From assembly GCF_018127805.1 (NCBI RefSeq), contig NZ_CP072334.1, positions 846,001 to 910,000 of the forward strand: 64,000 bases of DNA. Direction: 5' to 3'. A program made the translations under genes and the position numbers. Below the pieces are notes generated by a model. It did not search any database, had not been told where the DNA came from, and saw only the letters and a program-made list of their open reading frames with translations. The first letter of the stretch is position 1. The number at the start of each line of letters is the position of its first letter. This DNA comes from Prevotella sp. oral taxon 475 (lineage in GTDB: Bacteria; Bacteroidota; Bacteroidia; Bacteroidales; Bacteroidaceae). Shown piece by piece: positions 37,621 to 47,409 of this stretch.

Positions 37621-37682
37621 TGCTTGATTTGGCTTTCATCTCACATGAAACGGCAAACTTTCGTATCTCAATAGTCGACAGG

Positions 37683-38393
37683 TTGGAAATCAAGAAGTCA
37701 AATAAGGCAAATTTGGAGAACAGGCGAATAACAAACTATTTGCTTGGTTTGATTCTTGTACTTTCGTTACTCTTTGTAGGATTGGAATACAACAACCGTC
37801 CGCCCGCCTTTTCAGAAGAAGACGATCCTCCTGAAGATCTTTTCGAGGACATGGAAGTGCTGCCCGACATCGAGAAAAACGACATGATTGCCGCCGCTCA
37901 CCCCACTGCTTCTCCCGCCATTACCAGTCAAATAAAAGCGGTTGAAACCACTGTAGACCTACCCGACCAGGTGAATCAGAACACCGACGAGCAGAATGAG
38001 GGTAACGGAACCCCTGAAACAAAAACCGACTTGCCTGTTCCGCCCATCCCGCCGCCCACACCCGGCGACGACAATCAGCCCAAAGACTTTCGCATTGTGC
38101 AGCAATTGCCGGAGTATCCCGGTGGAATTGTAGCCTTCATGAAGTGGTTGCAACGCACCCTGAAATATCCTCCTGCTGCTCAACAACAGGGCATTCAGGG
38201 CAAGGTTGTCGTCTCTTTCATCGTCAATAAGGATGGAAGCATTACCGAAACAAGGGTGGCCAAGGCGGTGAACCCTCTGCTCGACGCCGAGGCTCTGCGT
38301 GTGGTGAGCCTCATGCCGAAGTGGAAACCCGGAATAGACAATGGCAAACCCTGTCGCACCCTCTTTGCCATTCCCATTGTGTTTAAACTCTAA
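37683..38393 (+). CDS. tonB: energy transducer TonB, probable TTG start
   Basis: Couples the proton-motive force to outer-membrane transporters such as the SusC here. Translation most likely begins at TTG 37683: MEIKKSNKANLENRRITNYL matches the usual start of Bacteroidota TonB proteins, and the only upstream ATG (37509) precedes the -7 element. The 236 residues have one N-terminal membrane helix (about 20-36), a Pro- and acid-rich linker (PVPPIPPPTPGDDN), and the C-terminal domain with YPGGIVAFMKWLQRTLKYPP, GKVVVSFIVNKDGSIT and LRVVSLMPKWKPGIDNGKP. The polyprenyl synthase follows after 12 bases. Confidence 0.92.
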   Translation: MEIKKSNKANLENRRITNYLLGLILVLSLLFVGLEYNNRPPAFSEEDDPPEDLFEDMEVLPDIEKNDMIAAAHPTASPAITSQIKAVETTVDLPDQVNQNTDEQNEGNGTPETKTDLPVPPIPPPTPGDDNQPKDFRIVQQLPEYPGGIVAFMKWLQRTLKYPPAAQQQGIQGKVVVSFIVNKDGSITETRVAKAVNPLLDAEALRVVSLMPKWKPGIDNGKPCRTLFAIPIVFKL

Positions 38394-38405
38394 AAACAAA
38401 TCGAT

Positions 38406-39380
38406 ATGCGCTCAGCCGACCAAATTCTCTCCCTCATCAATGCCTACATCGACAGCTTGCCCTACAACCGCAAGCCCGTTTCGCTCTACGAACCCATCCG
38501 CTACGTGCTTTCTATCGGCGGTAAACGCATTCGACCCACATTGATGTTGCTGGGCTACAACTTGTTTCAAGACGATCCGGAGCGCATTCTTGCTCCGGCC
38601 TGCGGACTGGAAACGTATCACAACTACACCCTTCTGCACGACGATTTGATGGATCATGCCGATTTGAGAAGGGGTCAACCCACCGTACACAAACGCTGGA
38701 ATGCCAACACAGCCATCCTTTCGGGCGACTCGATGCTCGTCCTGGCCTATCGTTATGTGGCCCAATGTCCTGTCGAAAAGCTGCCTGCCGTGATGCAGCT
38801 CTTCACCGAAACGGCTCTTGAGATTGGCGAAGGGCAACAGTATGACATGGATTTCGAACACCGAAACGACGTGACCGAGGAAGAATACATCGAGATGATC
38901 CGCCTCAAAACCAGTGTCTTGCTGGCCTGTGCACTGAAGATGGGGGCTTTGTTGGCCGACGCTTCGCCTGCCGATGCCGATCTTCTTTATAAGTTTGGAG
39001 AGCAAATCGGACTGGCGTTTCAGCTTCAAGACGATTTCCTCGACGTCTATGGTGACAGTCGATTGTTTGGCAAATCTATTGGCGGAGACATTGTCTGCAA
39101 TAAAAAAACCTACATGCTTATCAACGCTTTCAATAGAGCCGACGAGGCGCAACGAGCCGAACTCGCCCACTGGATAGAGCTGAAAACGTTCGATCCTGCC
39201 GAGAAAGTGGCCGCCGTCACCCATCTATATAATATAATAGGTATAGACAAGATGGCCGAAGAGAAGATTGCCCACTATTTTGAATGCAGTCAGAAATATC
39301 TCGATGCCGTATCGGTTGCACCCGAACGGAAGACGGAACTCATGGCCTATGCCGCCAGAATGATGAACCGTAAGTATTGA
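38406..39380 (+). CDS. polyprenyl synthetase family protein
   Basis: Condenses isopentenyl diphosphate with allylic diphosphates. The 324 residues hold the first aspartate-rich motif LLHDDLMDHADLRRGQPTVH (about 78-97) and the second QLQDDFLDVYGD (about 206-217), plus IGGKRIRPTLMLLG near the N-terminus and GKSIGGDI. Product length, such as octaprenyl or geranylgeranyl, cannot be judged from sequence alone. It sits between tonB and tatD with short gaps (12 and 22 bases), so the three are likely one operon. Confidence 0.93.
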   Translation: MRSADQILSLINAYIDSLPYNRKPVSLYEPIRYVLSIGGKRIRPTLMLLGYNLFQDDPERILAPACGLETYHNYTLLHDDLMDHADLRRGQPTVHKRWNANTAILSGDSMLVLAYRYVAQCPVEKLPAVMQLFTETALEIGEGQQYDMDFEHRNDVTEEEYIEMIRLKTSVLLACALKMGALLADASPADADLLYKFGEQIGLAFQLQDDFLDVYGDSRLFGKSIGGDIVCNKKTYMLINAFNRADEAQRAELAHWIELKTFDPAEKVAAVTHLYNIIGIDKMAEEKIAHYFECSQKYLDAVSVAPERKTELMAYAARMMNRKY

Positions 39381-39402
39381 ATCCTCTCAACCTTCGCTAC
39401 TC

Positions 39403-40191
39403 ATGAACATCATCGATACGCATATTCATCTTGATGCCGACGACTATCGCGAAGACCTCCCGCAAGTGATTTCGCGGGCACAGGCCGCCGGTGTGACGCG
39501 GATCTTTATCCCGGCCATTGACGAAAAATCGGCCATTGCCGCACAAGAGATTGCCCGCTGCTACCCTTCTTATGCCTATCCCATGCTCGGACTGCACCCC
39601 GAAGAGGTGAAAGCAGACTTCCAAGAGGTGCTCGCCACCATGAAACGGCACCTCCTGGGGCCACATCCTTTCATCGCCGTAGGTGAAGTTGGGCTGGATT
39701 TTTATTGGAGTAGGGATTTCGAACGCGAGCAATTGGTCGCCTTCGAAGAGCAAGTAGGCTGGTCGATAGAGCACCGGTTGCCCCTGATGATCCACTGTCG
39801 CAAGGGACAAAACGAGATGGTGCACATCCTCAAACAGTATGAAAAAGACCTTCCCGGCGGTGTTTTTCATTGTTTTACGGGCAACGAAAAGGAGGCCGAA
39901 GCCTTTCTTCAGTTCGACAATTTTGTGTTAGGCATCGGCGGAGTGCTCACCTTTAAAAAGTCGCACCTGCCCGAAGTGTTGCCCCACGTGCCGCTTTCGC
40001 GCATCGTTCTCGAAACCGACGGCCCGTATATGGCCCCCGTTCCTATGCGCGGAAAACGCAATGAGAGTGCTTTTTTGGTGTATGTCGTCCAGAAAATGGC
40101 CGATGTTTACGGTATTTCAATAGAGGAAATAGCCCGGCAAACCACCGAAAACGCACAACGCGTGTTGGGACAATTGACGATTGAGAACTGA
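39403..40191 (+). CDS. tatD: TatD-family metal-dependent hydrolase
   Basis: Amidohydrolase-superfamily deoxyribonuclease-like protein of 262 residues. Metal and active-site patterns in order: IIDTHIHLDADDY (2-14), AVGEVGLDFYW (about 90), LMIHCRKGQNE, VFHCFTGNEKEAEAF and ETDGPYMAPVPMRGKRNESA (about 205-224). Its stop codon lies inside the terminator stem that starts array F. Third gene of the tonB cluster. Confidence 0.93.
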   Translation: MNIIDTHIHLDADDYREDLPQVISRAQAAGVTRIFIPAIDEKSAIAAQEIARCYPSYAYPMLGLHPEEVKADFQEVLATMKRHLLGPHPFIAVGEVGLDFYWSRDFEREQLVAFEEQVGWSIEHRLPLMIHCRKGQNEMVHILKQYEKDLPGGVFHCFTGNEKEAEAFLQFDNFVLGIGGVLTFKKSHLPEVLPHVPLSRIVLETDGPYMAPVPMRGKRNESAFLVYVVQKMADVYGISIEEIARQTTENAQRVLGQLTIEN

Positions 40192-40425
40192 TCATCGACA
40201 ATGATCGGTTCTCTTTCATGGAGTCTCCATTTGCTTCATTGCCAAGGATTAGTTCTCTTTTATTGAGCCATTATGCTCTTTATTGTCAAGGATTAGTTCT
40301 CTTTTATTGAGCCTCTATTCGCTTCCTTGTCAAGGATTAGTTCTCTTTTATTGAACCTCTATTCGCTTCATTGCCAAGGATTAATTCTCTTTCATTGAGT
40401 CTCTATTCGCTTCATTGACAATGAA
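40183..40425. repeat. Terminator of tatD and array F (44-bp units)
   Basis: GAGAACTGATCAT (40183-40195) pairs with 40201-40213 (one U-G pair), followed by TTTCAT. TTCTCTTT then recurs at 40209, 40253, 40297, 40341 and 40385, a period of exactly 44, each unit repeating the terminator's right arm plus a CTATTCGCTTCATTGCCAAG-type spacer. The last unit closes with an arm reading CAATGAACAATTCTCAATGG. Confidence 0.9.
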
Positions 40426-40472
40426 CAATTCTCAATGGGCAATGCTTTCTTTCGCTCTTTCCTCCTCTATCT

Positions 40473-40580
40473 CTTAGCTTTTGCACTCCATTTTCTTAGC
40501 TTTTACGCATCGTTTTCTTAGCTTTTGCATCCTGTTTTCTTAGCTTTTGGAAATCGCTTTATAAACATCTGATTTTCAGA
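40473..40580. repeat. Array J: 22-bp-period CTTAGCTTTT repeats
   Basis: CTTAGC starts at 40473, 40495, 40517 and 40539 (period 22) and is followed by GGAAATCGCTTTATAAAC. This is the counterpart of array I at 7362 with inverted units but the same tail. Confidence 0.88.
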
Positions 40581-40599
40581 AAGATATGAAAGCGTATAC

Positions 40600-41690
40600 G
40601 AAGGAAGAGGAGTGAGAGGAGAAGGCATAAGGAATAAGGAGGGAAGGCATAAGGAGTGAGGGGTAAGGAGGGAAGGAGTGAGTAATAAGGGGAGGAATTG
40701 TGCGTAGCAAGGAGAGGAATTGTGCGTAGGTTTAACTAACAAACAACCCCAACGAGGTTGGTCTGTTGCCTGGTCTGCTCGGGATTATTCTTAACTACTC
40801 TTGCACAAACAACCCTGTAAGGGTTGGTCCGTTGGTAGAGCAGGGTTGGCGAGTGAAACGAGCCTACCCTGTTTAAGCGGCATCCACCCATAACAACCCC
40901 AACGGGGTTGGTCTGTTTTCATAAAAAAGTCCTTTAACTCAGGAGATCAAAACTTCTCCCCGACCCGCCTCACTTAAGGGAATCAAACAGACCAAGACCT
41001 ACGGCCTTGTTTTCTCTTTGCACGCCGTAGACAGGGTAGGCTCGTTTCACTCGCCAACCCTGCTCTACCAACAGACCAACCGCTACGCGGTTGTTAGCAC
41101 GAGGGGTGTTTGGCATCTGTTCTGAATAAGTTGTCAATGTGGCAATCACTATGCGGTAGGGGAGAGACCAAGACCTACGGCCTTGTTTTCTTTTTTCACG
41201 TCGTAGACAGGGTAGGCTCGTTTCACTCGCCAACCCTGCTCTACCAACAGACCAACCGCTACGCGGTTGTTAGCACGAGGGGTGTTTGGCATCTGTTCTG
41301 AATAAGTTGTCAATGTGGCAATCACTATGCTATAGGGGAGAGACCAAGACCTACGGCCTTGTTTTCTTTTTTCACGTCGTAGACAGGGTAGGCTCGTTTC
41401 ACTCGCCAACCCTGCTCTACCAACGGACCAACCTCGTTGGGGTTGTTTGTTAGTCAAACCTACGCACAAGTCCTCTCCTTCTCCCCATCCTCCTTATGTC
41501 TTCCCTCCTTATTCCTTATCCCTTCTTTCCTTACTCCTTATTCTTTCCCTCCTTAATCTCTATTCCTTCTCTCTTTACTCCTTATTCCCTTTCTCCTTAC
41601 TCCTTTTACTACTTCCTTCCTTACTACTTATTCCTTTTCTCCTTACTCCTTTTACGACTTCCTTTCTTTCCTTCCTCTTTTGAGAGATGC
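40600..41690. mobile_element. Palindromic non-coding element with 55-bp inverted ends and 176-bp tandem repeats
   Basis: Terminal inverted repeats 40709-40763 and 41426-41480 match at 53 of 55 bases. Outside them lie a purine-rich tract (about 40600-40708, GGAGTAAGGAATAAGG style) and its pyrimidine-rich mirror (41471-41690). Inside, a 176-bp unit is repeated: GACCAAGACCTACGG starts at 40990, 41166 and 41342, with copies 2 and 3 nearly identical. Each unit contains the stem CAACCGCTACGCGGTTG and CAGGGTAGGCTCGTTTCACT. Minus-strand open frames here are by-products. No transposase is present, so movement would need outside help. Confidence 0.82.
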
Positions 41691-41748
41691 AGCCTCTCGA
41701 TTTTTCAAATAATGACTTCTCAACGATACAACCTTTCTACTTTTTTTA

Positions 41749-41756
41749 TATCTTTG
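41749..41756 (+). promoter_or_regulatory. -7 promoter element (TATCTTTG) of the phosphodiesterase
   Basis: TATCTTTG lies 59 bases before ATG 41815, supporting that start over the in-frame codon at 41770. Confidence 0.55.
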
Positions 41757-41814
41757 CGGCATACAGCATATGGTGTACCGCCAGGCAACTCCCAACCACA
41801 AAGAAAAGAAAAAA

Positions 41815-42354
41815 ATGAAATATCTACTTATTTCCGACATTCACGGTTCGCTTCCTTGCCTGGAACGGGCTTTGGCTTTTTATCAAGAGCAACACTGCGA
41901 CTTGCTTTGTATCTTGGGCGACATCTTGAATTACGGGCCACGTAACGGTCTGCCCGAGGGGCTCGACCCAAAGGGCATCGTCCAACGGCTCAACGAGATG
42001 GCCGCCGACATTGTGGCCGTGCGTGGCAACTGCGATGCAGAGGTAGACCAAATGTTGTTGCAATTTCCCATCATGGCCGACTATCTCTTAGTAGTAGACA
42101 ACGGTAAACGCCTACTTCTCACCCACGGACATCTATATAATAAGGAGAAAATGCCGCCCGGCCGCTTCGATGCCATCTTCTACGGACATACCCATTTGTG
42201 GGAACTCTCACAAGGCACAGGCCCGGTGGTGTGCAATTTGGGGTCTATCACCTTTCCCAAAGGCGGCAATCCCCCCACTTTCGCCACCTACGAAGACGGC
42301 TTGATCTGCGTCTACCGTACTGATGGAACACTTTTAAAGAAAATAAAGATATAA
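41815..42354 (+). CDS. yfcE: YfcE-family phosphodiesterase
   Basis: Calcineurin-like metallophosphoesterase of 179 residues. The metal-binding signatures are YLLISDIHGSLPCLERAL (3-20), LGDILNYGPRNG (about 39), VAVRGNCDAEVD (about 75), LLTHGHLYN and FYGHTHLWEL. YfcE and MJ0936-type enzymes hydrolyse phosphodiesters in vitro; the natural substrate is unknown. It stands alone between the palindromic element and the SusC operon. Confidence 0.92.
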   Translation: MKYLLISDIHGSLPCLERALAFYQEQHCDLLCILGDILNYGPRNGLPEGLDPKGIVQRLNEMAADIVAVRGNCDAEVDQMLLQFPIMADYLLVVDNGKRLLLTHGHLYNKEKMPPGRFDAIFYGHTHLWELSQGTGPVVCNLGSITFPKGGNPPTFATYEDGLICVYRTDGTLLKKIKI

Positions 42355-42464
42355 ATCTTTCGGCTGTTAATGCAGAACAACGGCAGGCAGGAAAGATTTT
42401 TGTAGCATTCCGTTGTCTCTTTTAGCTTTATTTCTTTAAATCTCATATCATCAGCTCTGATTTG

Positions 42465-42496
42465 TTTGATTTTTGTTATAAAATTGCGTATATTTG
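42465..42496 (+). promoter_or_regulatory. Promoter of the SusC/SusD operon (TTTG-N20-TATATTTG)
   Basis: A full -33/-7 pair: TTTG at 42465-42468, 20 bases, TATATTTG at 42489-42496. The start near 42503 leaves a leader of about 130 nt before ATG 42634. Nothing else was seen in 42355-42633. Confidence 0.7.
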
Positions 42497-42633
42497 CAAC
42501 ATTATTCCCGTTTTCATCTCATTGAGGTATTTTTATCGATAGATTGTTGGCATTCGGAGATAAGCCTGCCGATGTTCGTCAACCGCTAATAAGAGTAGAG
42601 AAATAGAGAAACAAGTGAACAAAATTTAAAATA

Positions 42634-45600
42634 ATGGATATGCAGAAGAGAAATTTCATCAAACGTGTAGGAGTGTTCCTGTTGTTGAACATCCTGTGGT
42701 GTGGTTCGTTCTGCTCGCATGTGCTGGCACAGGATGTAGACAACATGACGGTGACGGTGATGATGAAGCAGGGCACACTGAAGTCGTTCTTCGACGAGGT
42801 TTCAAAGCAGACAGGTCTTCAGTTTGTTTATGAAGCAGACCTATTGGAGCAGGCAGACCGTGTAACGATAGATGCAGCCAACCAACCGGTGCGAGCCGTG
42901 CTGGGACAGGTGCTCAATCAGGTCTCGTGCGCCTATGTCATCACGGACAATAGCGTGAAGGTGACGCGCAAAAGTTTGAACCAACGCCGCAAAGGCGTTT
43001 ACGGACAGATTACCGATGCCGAAGGGTTGCCACTGCCGGGCGTAACCATCCGCATGCAGGGATTTGATGGTGGCTACATCACCGATCTGGACGGACGATA
43101 CGAAATCGAAACCAATCAGAAGGAAGTGCGCCTCACTTTCAACTACATTGCCTATAAAACACTGGAAAAAACGGTAAAAAACGGTACGGCAGGCAACTTC
43201 GTTATGCACGACGATGCCGACGTTTTAGGCGAGGTTGTGGTGACCGGCTACGGCACAAAAAACAAAAACAGTTTTACCGGTGCGCAGGTGTCGATTAAGA
43301 AAGACGAGCTACTGTCGGTAGGAACCAAGAATGTGCTGAAGAGTTTGGCCACGTTCGTTCCGGGAATGAACATCCTTGAGAACAACGTTTCTGGCTCGGA
43401 CCCCAATGCAATGGCAGATATCAACATTCGCGGACGGGCCACTTTCAGTGGACAGGCTAACATGCCGGTGTTTGTTGTGGATGGTTCGCAGGTGAAGGTA
43501 GACTATGTCTACGACATGGATATGAACGATATCGAGAGCGTTACGGTGCTGAAGGATGCTTCGGCCTCGGCGTTGTATGGCGCAAAGGCCTCGGCCGGTG
43601 TGATCGTTATTACGACAAAGGCGTTGACGGGCGGTAAACTGAAAGCGAACTACAGCGGAACGGTGCGCCTCTCCACACCCGACCTAAGCGACTACAACCT
43701 GTTAAATGCATCGCAGAAGTTGGAATACGAACGACTGGCAGGGCTATACTCTTCTACAGACATGAGTGAACAATACCAGTTGGATAAGAAATACGCCCGC
43801 TTGTTCCGGCAAATTCAAGACGGAGTGAACACCGATTGGATTTCAAAGCCGCTCCGCAACGCCGTTTCTCAGCAGCATAGCCTCAGCATCGACGGCGGAG
43901 ATGAGCGCACACGCTATAACCTGGGCGTGCGTTATGGCAATGATGGAGGTGTGATGAAGGGCTCGAGCCGCGAGCGTTTGTCGACTAACTTCAAGCTTTC
44001 GTACAATCTCTCGGGCAAAATCTTCGTTTCTAACACTTCCACCGTTTCTTCGGTGCATTCAACAGCTTCTCCTTACGGCGACTTTTCAGAGTGGGTGAAA
44101 CAGAATCCTTATGAAAATCCCTATGACGAGACTGGCGCACTGGTGCCAACGCTCAACTATCACTTGTCTAACCCTCTGTACGAGGCGTCGCTGGGCAGTT
44201 TTAATAAAGGCGATAATTTCGACTTTCTCAATACCACCACCCTGCAATTGTGGCTGGGAGAGAAGTTTCGCATCGATGGTGACTTCTCAATTCAGAAGAG
44301 TAAATACGACACACGCGTGTTTACCTCTCCCTTCTCCGCACAGCAACTCCGGGATGTGGCCGACGTTTCGCGCCGCGGACAACTCAAAGAGGGCTTTACA
44401 AAGACTACTACCTATCAGGGTAAGCTGATGGTTTCTTATAATAGCTATTTGGCTAAGAAGCTCTTCCTTACGGCAATGGCTGGCTCGAGCATCGAGTCTA
44501 CCTCGGTGGACGGCGGCACTTATACCTCTATCGGTTATTATACAGACAATATTGCCCATCCGTCGCTGGCCGGTTCGTATGCCACGGGCAAACCTACGGG
44601 AACGGATACCAAATATAATGGGGTGGGATTCTTTGTGAATGCCAACACGATTTGGGATAATCGATATTTTCTCGACTTGATTTATCGATACGAAGGGTCG
44701 TCGAAATTCGGTAAGAACACCCGCTTTGCACCCTTTTGGAGTGTGGGGGCAGGATGGAATCTACACAACGAGAAGTGGATGAAAAGTCTGCCTCTTCAAC
44801 TGCTGAAGCTCAGAGCCAGCGTGGGTTACTTGGGTAACATCTCTTTCGAACCCTATCAGGCTCTGACGATGTACACCTATAACAATGGTTACAATTATGT
44901 AAAAGGTATCGGAGCCGTGCCGATGGGCATCGGCAATACCAACCTGAAGTGGGAACGAACTTTGAGCACCAACCTTGGATTGGACCTCACTATGTTTAAA
45001 GGTAGATGGGATTTCTCGGCAGATTTCTATGTAAAGAACACCGATAATTTGCTGCTCGACATCACGAAAGCACCATCGGTAGGCGTGACAACCTCGCTTG
45101 AGAACGTGGGCGAGATAGAGAATCGGGGCTTCGAATTTCAAACACGCGTGATCCCTATCAGAAACAAAGACTGGCAATGGTCGCTGAGTTTGAACTATGC
45201 CTACAATAAAAATAAGATCAAGAAAATCAGTAACGCTCTGCGCGAACGGAACGAAAAGAATCAGAAAGAGGGCGGTCTGGCTCCACTTCCCGTTTATGAG
45301 GAAGGACAGTCGCTCACAGCTTTGAAGGTGGTTCCGTCGGCAGGAATCGACCCGATGACAGGTAATGAGATCTACATCAAACGTGATGGTAGCTATACTT
45401 ACGTTTATGATGCGAACGATAAGGTGGTGTTTGGAGACATGACACCCTTCGGTACGGGGTCGCTCAGCTCCTATCTCACGTACAAACAGTTCTCCTTGGG
45501 TGCATCTTTCCGCTATTCTTTCGGCGGAGCAGTGTACAATCAGACGCTGGCATCGAAGGTGGAGGGCTCGAATCCCCGATACAACGCCGACGAACGCGTG

Positions 45601-45894
45601 TTCAACAACAGATGGAAAGAGGTGGGCAACGCTGCAAAATACAAACGCATCAGCGACGAGAGCGTGCCGATGCAAACCTCACGCTTTGTTGAGACCAACA
45701 ATTATCTCACCTTGGGCAGTTTGACACTGGCCTATGAGGTGCCTCTCGAGGTCGTAAGAAAATACGGTTTGAAACGTCTGCACTTGGAATTGCTTGCCAA
45801 CGACTTGTTCTATCTCTCGTCGGTGAAGCGCGAACGCGGACTGTCTTATCCCTATGAACGCAGCGTGGAGTTCTCTGTGAGACTGGGATTTTAG
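42634..45894 (+). CDS. SusC/RagA-family TonB-linked outer membrane protein with STN domain
   Basis: TonB-dependent outer-membrane importer, 1086 residues. Order of parts: signal peptide to about residue 32 (HVLAQ), a secretin/TonB short N-terminal domain (about 37-110, TLKSFFDEVSKQTGLQFVYE), a carboxypeptidase-D-like domain (about 117-205, ITDAEGLPLPGVTIRMQGFD), the plug (about 215-330, GEVVVTGYGTKNKNSFTGAQ and VTVLKDASASALYGAKASAG) and the beta barrel to SVEFSVRLGF. STN domains usually take part in signalling to an anti-sigma factor, but none is adjacent. First gene of a six-gene operon. Confidence 0.96.
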   Translation: MDMQKRNFIKRVGVFLLLNILWCGSFCSHVLAQDVDNMTVTVMMKQGTLKSFFDEVSKQTGLQFVYEADLLEQADRVTIDAANQPVRAVLGQVLNQVSCAYVITDNSVKVTRKSLNQRRKGVYGQITDAEGLPLPGVTIRMQGFDGGYITDLDGRYEIETNQKEVRLTFNYIAYKTLEKTVKNGTAGNFVMHDDADVLGEVVVTGYGTKNKNSFTGAQVSIKKDELLSVGTKNVLKSLATFVPGMNILENNVSGSDPNAMADINIRGRATFSGQANMPVFVVDGSQVKVDYVYDMDMNDIESVTVLKDASASALYGAKASAGVIVITTKALTGGKLKANYSGTVRLSTPDLSDYNLLNASQKLEYERLAGLYSSTDMSEQYQLDKKYARLFRQIQDGVNTDWISKPLRNAVSQQHSLSIDGGDERTRYNLGVRYGNDGGVMKGSSRERLSTNFKLSYNLSGKIFVSNTSTVSSVHSTASPYGDFSEWVKQNPYENPYDETGALVPTLNYHLSNPLYEASLGSFNKGDNFDFLNTTTLQLWLGEKFRIDGDFSIQKSKYDTRVFTSPFSAQQLRDVADVSRRGQLKEGFTKTTTYQGKLMVSYNSYLAKKLFLTAMAGSSIESTSVDGGTYTSIGYYTDNIAHPSLAGSYATGKPTGTDTKYNGVGFFVNANTIWDNRYFLDLIYRYEGSSKFGKNTRFAPFWSVGAGWNLHNEKWMKSLPLQLLKLRASVGYLGNISFEPYQALTMYTYNNGYNYVKGIGAVPMGIGNTNLKWERTLSTNLGLDLTMFKGRWDFSADFYVKNTDNLLLDITKAPSVGVTTSLENVGEIENRGFEFQTRVIPIRNKDWQWSLSLNYAYNKNKIKKISNALRERNEKNQKEGGLAPLPVYEEGQSLTALKVVPSAGIDPMTGNEIYIKRDGSYTYVYDANDKVVFGDMTPFGTGSLSSYLTYKQFSLGASFRYSFGGAVYNQTLASKVEGSNPRYNADERVFNNRWKEVGNAAKYKRISDESVPMQTSRFVETNNYLTLGSLTLAYEVPLEVVRKYGLKRLHLELLANDLFYLSSVKRERGLSYPYERSVEFSVRLGF

Positions 45895-45917
45895 GAATTA
45901 TAAAAAAAGAACAAGTT

Positions 45918-47378
45918 ATGAAGAAAAGAATAATCCATATCGTCCTCTTGTCACTGTGTCTGTGCATCATGGTCGTAGCTACATCGTGTAGTGACTTCTT
46001 GAATGTTCATCCGGCTGGACAGGTGGATGAAGACGAACAGTTTAGCTCTATTCGAGGGTATCACAATGCGATGTATGGCATTTATGGTAATATGGCAACA
46101 GCCAATCTCTATGGCGGAAACATGAGTTATGGCTTTCTCGACCAGATTGGGCAGATGTTCGGTTACGACAATTCGAGCGATCTGAGTTATAATGTAACCC
46201 AATATAAATACACGCAATCTGGCGTGCGTTCTATGATCGACAACATCTGGGCAACGCAATATCAAACCATTTCGTATGTCAACAACGTATTAAAGAATGT
46301 GGCTTCGCCTCAGTTCAACCACAAAGAACTGAGCATCATAAAAGGCGAATGTTTGGGATTGCGTGCCTTTCTGCACTTCGACGTGGCTCGGCTTTTTGCC
46401 GAAGACTATACGCGCAGTACGGCAACGACACGCGGTATTCCTTATGCAAAGGAGTTCGACCTGAATAATAAACCGCTGAAGACATTGCACGAAACATTCC
46501 AACTCATACTCGCCGACCTCGATGAAGCGGAGAAATTGTTGGAAAACGATAGTGTGGTGAATGTCGAGACGACTCCGACGAGCGATTATCTCTCGGGGCG
46601 AGCGGTGTTTTTCAATAAATATGCCGTGGCCGCAACGAAGGCCCGCGTATATTATGCAATGGGCGACACGGCGCATGCGGCGCAGTATGCACGCAAGGTG
46701 ATAGCCGCGACAGGTGTTTTCACATTGAAGAAACTTACGACAATGGAGAACGTAAAACGTTTCCCTGCAAAGAACGAACTGATTTTCGGCCTGTATAATA
46801 CGACCCTTTCGAGCTCTATTGCCTCGACGTTCCTGCCTGTCTCGACAGCACGCGGCAACTTTATGGAGGGTCGACGCGATGCAGAAGACTTGTATGAGAC
46901 AAGCGCGTTCACTGCCTCCAGTTCTGATCTGCGCTATACGGGTTATTATCGGCAGAACACCGCGGCCGATGGAAACAAAACTTACTCGTTTATACGTCTG
47001 CTTGAGAACGAGGCTCAGGTGACGAGTAATCCGTTGCAGGGCCTTACACTGATTCGTTTGCCCGAGATGTATTACATCTTAAGCGAATGCACCTACGATA
47101 ACAATAAGACTGAGGCGAAACGATTGATGGACGTTGTGCGGGCCAGTCGTGGTCTCGATCCTGTTGCTGATGCGAAGGTGGCTACTCGCGATTTGTTCGA
47201 ACGCGAGATGCTACGTGAACGAATGCGCGAGATGCCGGGAGAGGGACAGGTGTTTTATGCTTTAAAACGATATAACCGAAGCTTTACCGACTATCGCGGA
47301 ATCACGACCTTCCAACCCTCGTCCGCCATTTTCATACTGCCTTGGCCTGAACGTGAGAACGAATATGGCAATAAGTGA
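45918..47378 (+). CDS. SusD/RagB-family nutrient-binding outer membrane lipoprotein
   Basis: Lid-like surface lipoprotein paired with SusC. The 486-residue product has lipobox VATSC (about 24), then SDFLNVHPAGQVDEDEQFSS, ECLGLRAFLHFDVARLFAED (about 137, a SusD helical-repeat signature), and the C-terminal ITTFQPSSAIFILPWPEREN. It starts 23 bases after SusC. The ligand is unknown; the downstream proteases hint at protein or peptide substrates. Confidence 0.95.
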   Translation: MKKRIIHIVLLSLCLCIMVVATSCSDFLNVHPAGQVDEDEQFSSIRGYHNAMYGIYGNMATANLYGGNMSYGFLDQIGQMFGYDNSSDLSYNVTQYKYTQSGVRSMIDNIWATQYQTISYVNNVLKNVASPQFNHKELSIIKGECLGLRAFLHFDVARLFAEDYTRSTATTRGIPYAKEFDLNNKPLKTLHETFQLILADLDEAEKLLENDSVVNVETTPTSDYLSGRAVFFNKYAVAATKARVYYAMGDTAHAAQYARKVIAATGVFTLKKLTTMENVKRFPAKNELIFGLYNTTLSSSIASTFLPVSTARGNFMEGRRDAEDLYETSAFTASSSDLRYTGYYRQNTAADGNKTYSFIRLLENEAQVTSNPLQGLTLIRLPEMYYILSECTYDNNKTEAKRLMDVVRASRGLDPVADAKVATRDLFEREMLRERMREMPGEGQVFYALKRYNRSFTDYRGITTFQPSSAIFILPWPERENEYGNK

Positions 47379-47409
47379 TTTTCCCTACTGTAAGAAATAG
47401 ACAATCATT

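Noticed and set aside
40970..41469. Minus-strand open frames repeated in the palindromic element (MASETSLPCLRREKRKQG type)
   Set aside because: They are copies of the 176-bp tandem repeat read through, with no start signals and low-complexity basic composition.
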